A DNA stretch of 19,743 nt from DAOQAU01 sp964640325 (GTDB lineage: Bacteria; Cyanobacteriota; Vampirovibrionia; Gastranaerophilales; Gastranaerophilaceae), in the NCBI GenBank assembly GCA_964640325.1, contig CAZXID010000031.1, forward strand, positions 1 to 19,743. The letters run 5' to 3'. Positions 13,054 to 19,743 of the stretch are shown here, piece after piece. Within the stretch, counting starts at the first letter, position 1, and each line of letters begins with the position of its first letter. The notes under the pieces are model-generated. The model did no database searches. It saw nothing but the letters and a program-made list of their open reading frames with translations, and was not told the DNA's origin. The position numbers and the translations under genes are program-made.

Positions 13054-13984
13054 AAATTTCTCCTTCTTTAACGTTTAATATTTTAATAAAATCACTTGAA
13101 TCTGAGACAAAAAAGCTTCCGAATTGTAAAACTTTCGGTGCAATGAGACCGTTTGAAGTTTTTATGAAAAATTTCCCGTCTTGAATTTTTTCGATTGTTC
13201 CGTGTGGATTTTGTGAAGTGATTTCAAAATCCGCAACCTCTGCAGAAAATATTTTGACAAAAGTTTTTCTGAAAAATGTTGATGAGTTAAAAAACGGATT
13301 CAGTGCCCTTATGAAACGCTCTATTTCTTGTGCCGATTTATTAAAATTGATAAAAAGCTCATCATCCGAGAGTAATTTACCGACGGGAAATTCGCCCAAA
13401 GGTTGTTTTATTCTGGGAAGTTCCCCTTGTTCGAAATTTTTCAAGGCAGCCAAAAGCATCTCTAATCCCAAAAGGTTTAACCTGTTAAAGAGAGTTCCCA
13501 TAGTTTCTTTTGGAGTAATTGGAATTTGTATTTGAGAAATCACATCACCCGTGTCAAAGGCTTCTTCCATAAAATGAATGGTAACGCCGGTGATTTTTTC
13601 ATCATTCATAATCACGGGTGAATAAGGGTTTCCGCCTCTGTATTTTGGCAAAAGAGAGGGATGAATATTAATAAATCCGCCCGGCACCGCATTGAGTAAA
13701 ACTTTTGGTATTTTATAGTTAAAAGAACAAACGACTGCGATATCAGGCTTTAACTCTTTTATTTTTGAAATAAGTTCTTCGCTTTTTAAACTGTCATATT
13801 CTATAAAATTAATATTTCTGCTGTTTGCAAAATATTTAAAGGATTCATAGGTGTTATGGTCTTTTTTTGCGCCAAAAGCTCCCACAATATTAATTCCTGC
13901 CGCTATAAGCCCGTCAAGGCAGATATAAGCCATATCGGGGATTCCGACAAATAAAACTCTTTTTGAAAATTTAAAATCAGACAT
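13046..13984 (-). CDS. Formyltransferase, methionyl-tRNA formyltransferase-like
   Basis: The family transfers a formyl group from 10-formyltetrahydrofolate to an amine. The 312-aa length equals that of Fmt. The formyltransferase core is clear: NIHPSLLPKYRGG (106-118) with Asn106 and His108, and GVTIHFMEEAFDTGDV (133-148) with Asp144, the catalytic Asn-His-Asp set. A C-terminal domain (about 207-312) resembles the Fmt C-terminal barrel. The loop after YRG reads GNPYSP, where Fmt usually has AAPI, and the N-terminus is extended. The enzyme may therefore formylate a sugar nucleotide or another amine instead of Met-tRNA. The start overlaps the crcB end by 8 bases. Confidence 0.75.
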   Translation of the reverse strand: MSDFKFSKRVLFVGIPDMAYICLDGLIAAGINIVGAFGAKKDHNTYESFKYFANSRNINFIEYDSLKSEELISKIKELKPDIAVVCSFNYKIPKVLLNAVPGGFINIHPSLLPKYRGGNPYSPVIMNDEKITGVTIHFMEEAFDTGDVISQIQIPITPKETMGTLFNRLNLLGLEMLLAALKNFEQGELPRIKQPLGEFPVGKLLSDDELFINFNKSAQEIERFIRALNPFFNSSTFFRKTFVKIFSAEVADFEITSQNPHGTIEKIQDGKFFIKTSNGLIAPKVLQFGSFFVSDSSDFIKILNVKEGEIFG

Positions 13985-14348
13985 ACCTTGCTAAAAATGC
14001 CCCCAGAATTGTTGCCAAAAGGCAAATTATAACGCTTATTATTACATAAATAACGGCAAGCATATAATCACCTTGTTTAATTAAGGCAAAAACTTCACCC
14101 GAAAAAGTGCTGAAAGTGGTAAATCCGCCGCAAAACCCCACTGTAATTGCAAGTTTGAAGCCTTCATGGATGTTTGTATTCTCCCAAAAAAGTGCAACCA
14201 CAAGCCCTAAAATAAAGCATCCGATTACATTTACCGTTAATGTCGCAAACGGAAAATCCATACTGTAAACCCTTAACATGATGCTCATAAAATAACGGGC
14301 TAAAGACCCCAGTCCGCCGCCTAAAAAAATAGCAATAACATTAATCAT
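13977..14348 (-). CDS. crcB: CrcB/Fluc fluoride channel
   Basis: Fluc proteins are dual-topology dimers that let fluoride leave the cell. The 123-aa product has four membrane helices, GGGLGSLARY (10-19), TVNVIGCF (38-45) and GFCGGFTTFSTFSGE (71-85), all hallmarks of the family. The start ATG at 14348 is set by AAAGAGG seven bases upstream; a longer frame from 14423 runs into the previous gene and is rejected. Only one copy is present, as in species with a homodimer. No fluoride riboswitch is visible in front of it. Confidence 0.93.
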   Translation of the reverse strand: MINVIAIFLGGGLGSLARYFMSIMLRVYSMDFPFATLTVNVIGCFILGLVVALFWENTNIHEGFKLAITVGFCGGFTTFSTFSGEVFALIKQGDYMLAVIYVIISVIICLLATILGAFLARYV

Positions 14349-14368
14349 TTCTGTACCTCTTTTAATTA

Positions 14369-14755
14369 TCAATTCATCATATTTTCGAGAATTTGAGCAC
14401 ATTCTTCCACCAAAGAAGTGCAATTTTGTTTTCTTTGATCCGGGTCAAGCCCTGCAGTCAGAACTTTACAGCAAGTGGCTTTTCTGTTTTTCTTAAATTC
14501 TTCAATGAATTCTCTTGCTTTTTGGCGAGCAACTTCTTCGTTATTTTTCAAATTTTCTCTTCCGTAATTATTTCCCAAAACCATTTGCGCGCCTGCAACC
14601 GCACCGCAAAGACAGCCCGAAGACATCCCGCCTGAAAACGCACTTGCGACAGAAACAAGGCTTTTATCGCACAATCCCTTGTCAACAGCCGCTTTTACAA
14701 CGCTCTCCGAGCAAGAATTTCCCTGTTTGTAATATTCTGATGCTTTACATTTCAT
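14369..14755 (-). CDS. C_GCAxxG_C_C family probable redox protein
   Basis: The 128-aa product has the family's conserved cysteines: NSCSESV (Cys15), GGMSSGCLCGAVAGA (42-56; Cys48 and Cys50), TCC (Cys95/96), Cys112 and Cys119. Proteins of this kind are common in anaerobes and are thought to bind metal or act in redox reactions, but no reaction is established. The start ATG at 14755 has AAGGA eight bases upstream; the upstream in-frame TTG at 14773 falls in the leader. It is the first gene of an operon with crcB, the formyltransferase, the endonuclease IV-like protein and the thioesterase. Confidence 0.85.
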   Translation of the reverse strand: MKCKASEYYKQGNSCSESVVKAAVDKGLCDKSLVSVASAFSGGMSSGCLCGAVAGAQMVLGNNYGRENLKNNEEVARQKAREFIEEFKKNRKATCCKVLTAGLDPDQRKQNCTSLVEECAQILENMMN

Positions 14756-14775
14756 TAATTCCGTCCTTTTCAAAA

Positions 14776-14786
14776 ATTATACCATA
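14776..14786 (-). promoter_or_regulatory. Extended -10 promoter of the five-gene operon
   Basis: Reading minus, TATGG-TATAAT is a consensus extended -10 immediately after the stop of the TonB-domain gene. It gives a leader of about 14 nt with a ribosome binding site. Confidence 0.6.
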
Positions 14787-14789
14787 CAA

Positions 14790-15536
14790 TTATCGATTAT
14801 TTTTGTAGGGGAATTTATAACGTGCATTTTCAACGATAAAAATAAAATTAATACATATAGTTTTAATGGGGTAGCTTTCAGGAATTGGCTTAAACGGTAC
14901 TGACTGCAAAATAGCTCTAATTCCACTGTCGTCAAAATCTTTTGAGCCGGATGGCTGCACTATTTTATAATTCTCAAGTTGCCCTTTCCTATTAATAGTT
15001 AAAAGTACTATCAATCCTGTATTTTTAACATTTTTCGGAACAATCCAATTCGATTTTATTTTTTGATTTACATCATCAACGTATGTTTTAAAATCAACAA
15101 ATTTGCCGTTTGAATTAAAAATATAAATTTCATTTTTAGAAAACCCTATTTTGACCATTTTTAAATTGCCTGATGGATATTCATAAATAATAAAACACTT
15201 TGGATAACCTTTTTGAGGAAAAGAAATATATTCTAAATCTTTCGTTTTTTTATTAAAAATTAATTCAACATCTTCGCAACTCACATAATAATAATATTCG
15301 GTACTTTGATACCATTTTTTTTCAAGAAGCGGAAAATTATCATATTTATATGGATAAAGATCTGTATTTATCGAAGTTTCAATATTCTTAAAAAGTTGAG
15401 TGCTTAAACTATTAATTGTTTCATAATTTATAGAATCACTTATAGTCAACATTTCCGGATTAATAGTACTTTGTATAGCAAAAACGGCGTTATTCAACAT
15501 AAATAAAACTGAAAAAAACATTATCAAATACTTCAT
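14790..15536 (-). CDS. Exported protein with TonB C-terminal-like domain
   Basis: The 248-aa product has a signal peptide (MKYLIMFFSVLFMLNNAVFA, 1-20), a middle region rich in Tyr with no known family (21-150), and a C-terminal domain (about 156-236). The latter has the TonB/TolA pattern: VNQKIKSNWIVP, LIVLLTINRKGQL, GSKDFDDSGIRAI and VPFKPIPESYP. True TonB has a membrane anchor and a Pro-rich spanner, and both are absent here. It is therefore a free or cleaved periplasmic protein rather than a standard energy transducer. It lies 43 bases behind mtnA, with AAGAG before its ATG. Confidence 0.75.
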   Translation of the reverse strand: MKYLIMFFSVLFMLNNAVFAIQSTINPEMLTISDSINYETINSLSTQLFKNIETSINTDLYPYKYDNFPLLEKKWYQSTEYYYYVSCEDVELIFNKKTKDLEYISFPQKGYPKCFIIYEYPSGNLKMVKIGFSKNEIYIFNSNGKFVDFKTYVDDVNQKIKSNWIVPKNVKNTGLIVLLTINRKGQLENYKIVQPSGSKDFDDSGIRAILQSVPFKPIPESYPIKTICINFIFIVENARYKFPYKNNR

Positions 15537-15579
15537 AAAACTACTCTTTTCTTATTAATTCTTTGTCGAACGTTATTTT

Positions 15580-16650
15580 TTAAAAGCTTTTAGCAATAGA
15601 AATTTTATAATCCGGCTTTAAAATTCCAACTTCGGTTATAATCCCTGTTATAAGCTCATTTGGCGTTACATCAAAACCCGGATTTATTATGTTTACACCC
15701 TCGGCACAAATTCTTTTGCCGTTAATATATGTAACTTCTTCATGGTCACGCTCTTCTATGGGAATTTCATCACCTGTTTTTATTCTTATATCAATAGTGG
15801 ACAAAGGAGCGGCGATATAAAACGGAATATTATGATATTTTGCAGCAATCGCAACCGTGTAAGTCCCTATTTTGTTTGCTGTATCACCGTTTGCTGCAAT
15901 TCTGTCGGCACCTACCACAACCATATCAATCATACCCTTTTTCATAAAATAAGAGCACATACCGTCTGTTATAAGCGTTACAGGAATTTCATCCATAACA
16001 AGTTCAAAAGTGGTAATTCTTGCCCCCTGCTGGCGCGGTCTTGTTTCATCGGCAAAAACCTGAATGGTTTTATCCTTTGCCCAAGCAGAGCGCACAACCC
16101 CAAGTGCTGTTCCATAGCCCACGGTTGCAAGTGCGCCCGCGTTGCAGTGGGTTAAGATTGTAGCACCTTTCGGTACAATTTCTGCGCCAAAGTCGCCCAT
16201 TTTTTTGTTTATTTCAATATCTTCATTTTCAAGTTTAATGCCGTTTTCTATAAGTTTTTGAACAATTTTTTGGATTGCTTCGTCACTTTGTTCCTCGCAA
16301 TGACAATTTTTTACAAGTTCAATTTGCTTTTCAATCGCCCAACGCAAATTAACCGCCGTGGGACGTGAACTTGCAAGATATTTTGAACTTTCAATTAGTT
16401 TTGAAATGAATTCTTCTTTTGAAAAATTTTCTTTTTCCAATTCAAGTGCAAAAAGTGCAACCCCATGGGCGCCTGCAATCCCGATTGCAGGCGCCCCACG
16501 CACTACCATCGTTTGAATCGCATCATACATCTGCTGACCTGTTTTAATATCAACATACTTAAACTCATACGGCACAACCGTCTGATCAACCATACGAGAA
16601 CAATTTTTCACCCATTCTATTGTTTTAATCTTTGATTTGAATTCTTTCAT
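15580..16650 (-). CDS. mtnA: S-methyl-5-thioribose-1-phosphate isomerase
   Basis: MtnA converts methylthioribose 1-phosphate to the ribulose form in methionine salvage. The 356-aa product shows RGAPAIGIAGAHGVALF (51-67), THCNAGALATVGYGTALG (167-184, catalytic Cys169), ADETRPRQQGARIT (200-213) and GADRIAANGDTANKIGTY (247-264, catalytic Asp249). Residues 115-126 (NCHCEEQSDEAI) do not belong to the family; they are encoded by a dispersed repeat (16272-16304) inserted in frame in a helical linker. From memory, Bacillus MtnA has the catalytic pair at 160 and 240, nine residues earlier, as an insertion would produce. It is third in a run with ruvC and a membrane protein. No other salvage gene is in the window. 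Confidence 0.93.
   Translation of the reverse strand: MKEFKSKIKTIEWVKNCSRMVDQTVVPYEFKYVDIKTGQQMYDAIQTMVVRGAPAIGIAGAHGVALFALELEKENFSKEEFISKLIESSKYLASSRPTAVNLRWAIEKQIELVKNCHCEEQSDEAIQKIVQKLIENGIKLENEDIEINKKMGDFGAEIVPKGATILTHCNAGALATVGYGTALGVVRSAWAKDKTIQVFADETRPRQQGARITTFELVMDEIPVTLITDGMCSYFMKKGMIDMVVVGADRIAANGDTANKIGTYTVAIAAKYHNIPFYIAAPLSTIDIRIKTGDEIPIEERDHEEVTYINGKRICAEGVNIINPGFDVTPNELITGIITEVGILKPDYKISIAKSF
16272..16304 (-). repeat. In-frame dispersed repeat inside mtnA
   Basis: On the minus strand the segment reads TCATTGCGAGGAAC then AAAGTGACGAAGCAATCC. This is a short repeat found between genes in many bacterial genomes, where it gives the tell-tale peptide HCEEQSDEAI when translated. Here it is read in frame, with no stop, in a real gene. 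Confidence 0.75.
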
Positions 16651-16665
16651 TTAATTAATTTACCC

Positions 16666-17151
16666 CTACTCTTTAATTTCAAATTCTATACTTTCTTTTT
16701 CTTTTTCCTCTTTTTTAATCCCCAGCAGAATTTCGTAGAAATATGCTGTAACAAGCCCTGCAAAAGCATTCATAAGAGCACTTAACACTGCAAGAAAAAT
16801 CACAAGCATTACAAGTACAAAAAATCCCGAGACTTTTAGCATATAAGAAATTCCGTAAGTATAATAGCCCTTAAAAATCCAGCCGACAATTGTCACAAGC
16901 GGAATAAAAACAACCGAAAAAGCTATGAAAGACACAAATCCGATAATCGCCCCTAAAAGCGCACCTTCTCTTAAATCAATTATTCCGATAAGTTCGTGCC
17001 TTTTCATATAGACAATAACCACCGCCGATATACAAAGAATTAAAATCATAAACGAAAAATTTCTTACAAAAGGAATTAAGGTCAAAACTCCTAAAATTCC
17101 GCCCAAAATCGCGCTTAAAATCGCAGTTTGTTTCATTAATAATGGATTCAT
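16666..17151 (-). CDS. Unrecognised four-segment membrane protein
   Basis: The 161-aa product has hydrophobic segments at about 8-28, 32-49, 63-91 and 106-138, and an acidic/basic mixed tail (KKEEKEKESIEFEIKE, 146-161). Gly-rich stretches (ILGGILGV, GALLGAIIGF) may pack helices. I do not recognise the family, and no catalytic motif is visible. GGAGGG lies before the ATG. It sits 10 bases behind ruvC and 15 before mtnA, so all three are probably one transcript. Confidence 0.75.
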   Translation of the reverse strand: MNPLLMKQTAILSAILGGILGVLTLIPFVRNFSFMILILCISAVVIVYMKRHELIGIIDLREGALLGAIIGFVSFIAFSVVFIPLVTIVGWIFKGYYTYGISYMLKVSGFFVLVMLVIFLAVLSALMNAFAGLVTAYFYEILLGIKKEEKEKESIEFEIKE

Positions 17152-17161
17152 TTTCCCTCCG

Positions 17162-17653
17162 TTACACTTTTAAAAGTTTTTCACAATTATAATTTCTGGC
17201 ATGGCAAATTGCAATTGCCATAGAATCTATTGTATCATCAAGTTTTGGTAAAGCCTGCCCGTTAAGTGCAATTTTTACCATTTGCTCGACTTCTTTTTTA
17301 TCCGCCCTTCCGTATCCCGTAAGTGTCTGTTTTACTTCCATAGGCGTATATTCAAATACTTCAACACCGCATTTTTCAATTGCCATCATAATAACACCTC
17401 TGGCTGCTGCAACGGGCATAACCGTTTTTTGATTTTTGAAGAAAAAAAGCTTTTCTACAGAAGCTATATCAGGCTTATACCTTTGAATTATCGTCGTTAT
17501 GTCTTCAAAAATTTCCAAAAGCCTTTGAGATTCGGTATTGTCTTTTGAAGTTTTAATAGAGCCGGAATTAAGCAATTCAACATTTCTGCCGTCAAATTCT
17601 ATGACACAGTAACCTACTATCGCCATTCCCGGATCTATTCCCAAAATTTTCAT
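17162..17653 (-). CDS. ruvC: Holliday junction resolvase RuvC
   Basis: RuvC cuts Holliday junctions symmetrically, working with RuvAB in recombination repair. The 163-aa product has the four acidic catalytic residues in place: Asp7 (GIDPGMAIVGY), Glu67 (SVEKLFFFKNQKT), Asp140 and Asp143 (DDTIDSMAIAICHA). The start is supported by an extended -10 TGG-TATAAT exactly six bases before the ATG and by the absence of a ribosome binding site, so the mRNA is probably leaderless. It is first of a run with the membrane protein, mtnA and the TonB-domain gene; ruvA and ruvB are not in the window. Confidence 0.95.
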   Translation of the reverse strand: MKILGIDPGMAIVGYCVIEFDGRNVELLNSGSIKTSKDNTESQRLLEIFEDITTIIQRYKPDIASVEKLFFFKNQKTVMPVAAARGVIMMAIEKCGVEVFEYTPMEVKQTLTGYGRADKKEVEQMVKIALNGQALPKLDDTIDSMAIAICHARNYNCEKLLKV

Positions 17654-17659
17654 ATTTTA

Positions 17660-17668
17660 ATTATACCA
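17660..17668 (-). promoter_or_regulatory. Extended -10 giving leaderless ruvC mRNA
   Basis: Reading minus, TGG-TATAAT then TAAAAT then ATG at 17653. It has a consensus -10 hexamer and the same spacing as at mrnC and ybgC. Confidence 0.6.
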
Positions 17669-17726
17669 GCAACCCTGCATTTCACAAAAACTTAATAAAA
17701 ATAATGAATTTACGATTTACGCTTAC

Positions 17727-17834
17727 GTCATCCTGAACTTGTTTCAGGATCTCAAAAACACCCGTCCATGCGACCCTGAAATAAATTCAGGGCGACATGA
17801 CTCTAAAGTTCATACTTCACTAAGAGTCATGTCG
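17727..17834. repeat. Two inverted copies of a TCATCCTGAA..TTCAGGAT repeat plus an outer stem
   Basis: ATCCTGAA-CTTG(T)-TTCAGGAT forms a hairpin at 17730-17750. CCCTGAA-ATAAA-TTCAGGG at 17774-17792 is a related unit in the opposite sense. CGACATGACTCT (17793-17804) pairs over 12 bp with AGAGTCATGTCG (17823-17834). The GTCATCCTGAA...TTCAGGATCTC word is a widespread bacterial intergenic repeat. The rest of 17669-17983 is AT-rich, with no gene; the GH57 promoter should lie between about 17890 and 17950, where TGCTATATA (about 17911-17919) is one candidate. Confidence 0.6.
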
Positions 17835-17983
17835 TTTGTAAACTTTTCTTTAACATTTGTAACATTATTCTAAAGAATTAGTCCTAAAGGATTATATTTT
17901 TTAACCAATTGTGCTATATAAATATTAGGTAAGATTGTAGGATAATGTAGAACTAACCTAGAAAAAAGAAAATGGAGGCAGAA

Positions 17984-19702
17984 ATGTCAGTAGGACAATT
18001 TGTATTTATGTTACACAGCCACCTCCCCTATTACAGAAAAGCCGGAATGTGGCCTTTCGGGGAAGAAAACCTCTACGAGTGTATGGCTGAAACCTATATT
18101 CCGCTATTAAATGCAATAGCAGAACTTTATGATGAAGGTATCAAGGCAAAATTAACAGTCGGAATCACACCGATTTTGGCTGAACAACTAAACGACGACC
18201 ACCTTCAGCAAGGATTCATAAAATTTTTGGACAGCAGAATTGAAGCCGTTTCAAAGGATTTAGAAAGATATCCTGATCCTAACGTTGCTCATTCCCAACA
18301 TTTAAAATACCTTGCAAAATACTATTTTGACTGGTTTAACCACATCAAAGACTCTTATGTAAACAGATACAAAATGGATTTGATAGGAACATTCAAAAAA
18401 TACCAGGACCTCGGATGTATAGAAATTACAACTTCCGGTGCAACGCACGGGTTTTCACCTTTGTTTGAAACTGATACGAACTTGAATGCACAATTCAAAG
18501 TCGGTTCAGATACAACCAAAAAACTTTTCGGCCAACAACCTTGTGGAGCTTGGCTTCCGGAATGTGCTTACAGGCAAGGGTATGAGTATGTGGGAAAAGA
18601 TGGTGAGAAAAAATGGCGTCCTGCTATTGAAGTTATACTCCAAAACAACGATATTGAATACTTCTTTACCGAATCTCACGTAATCGAAGGCGGAAATTCA
18701 ATCGGAAACCGCAGAGTTATCGGGGTTTATGGGAATATTGAATATATTCCTTTGCCTGAGCGTGAAGCTACCGGTTATGATACATATTCGGCCTATTGGT
18801 TACCCGATGCACAAGTTGCTGTTATGGGAAGAAACGACAGAGCAGGATACCAGGTTTGGTCTGCCGCAGATGGATACCCGGGCGACGGATGTTTCAGAGA
18901 ATTCCATAAAAAAGACGATAAATCAGGTGCTCACTACTGGAGAATAACCTCCCCTACAACTGATTTAGGCGATAAAATGCTTTATGACCCTGTTTTAGCC
19001 TTGAATAAAATTAATGAAAATTCAGACCATTATACGACAATGATCTACCACTTGCTCAATGATTACAAGCTTGCAACCGGTAAAGAAGGCCTTGTGATGG
19101 TTTCGTTTGATACGGAATTATTCGGTCACTGGTGGTTTGAAGGTGTAGAATTCATAAAACAGGTTATCAAGAAATTTTCAGCTTATGTTCCTGAAGTCGA
19201 AAGATGTACCGCTTGTGAATACGTTAAAGAACACCCTCCTACAGAAGCAATCCAAATCCCCGAAAGTTCATGGGGGCAAGGCGGACACTTCTGGGTATGG
19301 CAAAACCATTTAACAGAATGGATGTGGCCTATAATCCATTCTTGTGAGAAAAGAATTATGGAAGTTGTTTCAAAATATGAACAAATTCCTCAAGACAAAG
19401 TTCTTTTCAGAGCGCTTAACCAACTTGCAAGAGAAAATCTGCTTCTGCAAAGTTCAGACTGGCCGTTTTTGATTACAACATGGCAGGCTAAAGACTATGC
19501 AACAGACAGATTCAGAGAACACGTCGAAAGATTTGAAAAACTTGCCGATATGATTGAAAACAATTCAATAGATGAAGCTTATCTCAAATCAATTGAAGCA
19601 ATCGATAACTGCTTTGAAGTAATCGATTACAGAGTGTATCTGCCGATTGAAGAAGGCAAAATTCCTCAACAAGAAGCTAAATTGGCACCTCTGTATAATT
19701 AA
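17984..19702 (+). CDS. GH57 glycoside hydrolase, probable 1,4-alpha-glucan branching enzyme
   Basis: GH57 enzymes cut or transfer alpha-1,4-glucan chains with retention. The 572-aa product shows the family motifs in order: HSHLP (11-15), GATHGFSPL (152-160), WLPECAY (190-196) with nucleophile Glu193, and VSFDTELFGHWWFEG (373-387) with acid/base Asp376. A C-terminal helical part with SSDWPFLI (490-497) is typical of GH57 branching enzymes (DUF1957 type). This suggests glycogen branching, though amylase or transferase activity is possible. The start used is ATG 17984, because GGAGG lies five bases before it; that motif is inside the frame if ATG 17972 is used. It is monocistronic, with its own terminator. 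Confidence 0.88.
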   Translation: MSVGQFVFMLHSHLPYYRKAGMWPFGEENLYECMAETYIPLLNAIAELYDEGIKAKLTVGITPILAEQLNDDHLQQGFIKFLDSRIEAVSKDLERYPDPNVAHSQHLKYLAKYYFDWFNHIKDSYVNRYKMDLIGTFKKYQDLGCIEITTSGATHGFSPLFETDTNLNAQFKVGSDTTKKLFGQQPCGAWLPECAYRQGYEYVGKDGEKKWRPAIEVILQNNDIEYFFTESHVIEGGNSIGNRRVIGVYGNIEYIPLPEREATGYDTYSAYWLPDAQVAVMGRNDRAGYQVWSAADGYPGDGCFREFHKKDDKSGAHYWRITSPTTDLGDKMLYDPVLALNKINENSDHYTTMIYHLLNDYKLATGKEGLVMVSFDTELFGHWWFEGVEFIKQVIKKFSAYVPEVERCTACEYVKEHPPTEAIQIPESSWGQGGHFWVWQNHLTEWMWPIIHSCEKRIMEVVSKYEQIPQDKVLFRALNQLARENLLLQSSDWPFLITTWQAKDYATDRFREHVERFEKLADMIENNSIDEAYLKSIEAIDNCFEVIDYRVYLPIEEGKIPQQEAKLAPLYN

Positions 19703-19718
19703 TAATTTAAATAACAAG

Positions 19719-19743
19719 GCGGCGGGTTTCGTAAACGAAACCC
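19719..19743 (+). terminator. Terminator of the GH57 gene, cut by window end
   Basis: GGGTTTCG (19724-19731), loop TAAA and CGAAACCC (19736-19743) pair up to the last base of the window. The preceding GGCGGC at 19719-19723 should pair beyond the edge. The ATAACAAGG lead-in resembles the palindrome at 2073. Confidence 0.7.

Noticed and set aside
14349..14368. Fluoride riboswitch before crcB
   Set aside because: Only 20 bases separate it from the upstream gene and no crcB-motif structure is present.
14348..14423. N-terminal extension of CrcB to 14423
   Set aside because: It would add 25 polar residues, overlap the upstream gene and ignore the AAAGAGG site before ATG 14348.
1..19743. CRISPR array, transposase or prophage genes
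   Set aside because: No regularly spaced direct repeats, no DDE/integrase-like product and no phage structural genes were seen on either strand.

Overview
The window is about 20 kb of AT-rich bacterial chromosome with tightly packed genes, mostly on the minus strand. Diderm traits (a TonB C-terminal domain protein and a Spy/CpxP-like envelope protein) occur together with Mini-RNase III, a large SRP RNA that keeps its Alu half, rubrerythrin plus rubredoxin, and a GH57 alpha-glucan enzyme. This points to an anaerobic, non-photosynthetic relative of Cyanobacteria, of the Gastranaerophilales/Melainabacteria type. That placement is inference; the window holds no rRNA.

Layout. 1-970: a truncated unknown gene (minus), a candidate small structured RNA, tRNA-Ala(TGC) with a strong terminator, and scattered tRNA-Ala fragments. 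969-2122: mrnC (minus), then a Spy/CpxP-like protein ending at a perfect 50-bp palindrome. 2123-3211: a possible 35-aa membrane peptide and a CHAP/NlpC-like cysteine peptidase with no signal peptide. 3215-4945 (minus operon): ybgC-like thioesterase, rluB-like pseudouridine synthase, coaE. 5028-6034: rubrerythrin, rubredoxin (44 aa) and SRP RNA. 6093-10851 (minus): a 1013-aa Clp-N/AAA/AAA/M41 chimera and a GT-C membrane glycosyltransferase. 10944-11276: a small single-TM protein, followed by hairpin-rich DNA. 11468-14755 (minus operon): C_GCAxxG_C_C redox protein, crcB, a formyltransferase, an endonuclease IV-like protein and an acyl-ACP thioesterase. 14790-17653 (minus): ruvC, a membrane protein, mtnA carrying a repeat-derived peptide, and a TonB-domain protein. 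17984-19702: GH57 glucan branching-type enzyme, ending at a terminator cut by the window edge.

Most genes are housekeeping: DNA repair and recombination (ruvC, endonuclease IV-like), RNA maturation (mrnC, rluB), CoA synthesis, methionine salvage, oxidative stress defence, fluoride export and storage glucan synthesis. The most unusual item is the 6093-9134 protein. It joins a ClpA/ClpC-type N-domain to an FtsH-type ATPase and protease, has no membrane anchor, and both of its ATPase modules have lost key catalytic residues while the zinc protease motif HECGH is intact. Two regulatory patterns recur. One is an extended -10 element exactly six bases before the ATG of mrnC, ybgC and ruvC, which implies leaderless mRNAs. 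The other is a spaced upstream motif shared by the genes at 2552 and 10944.
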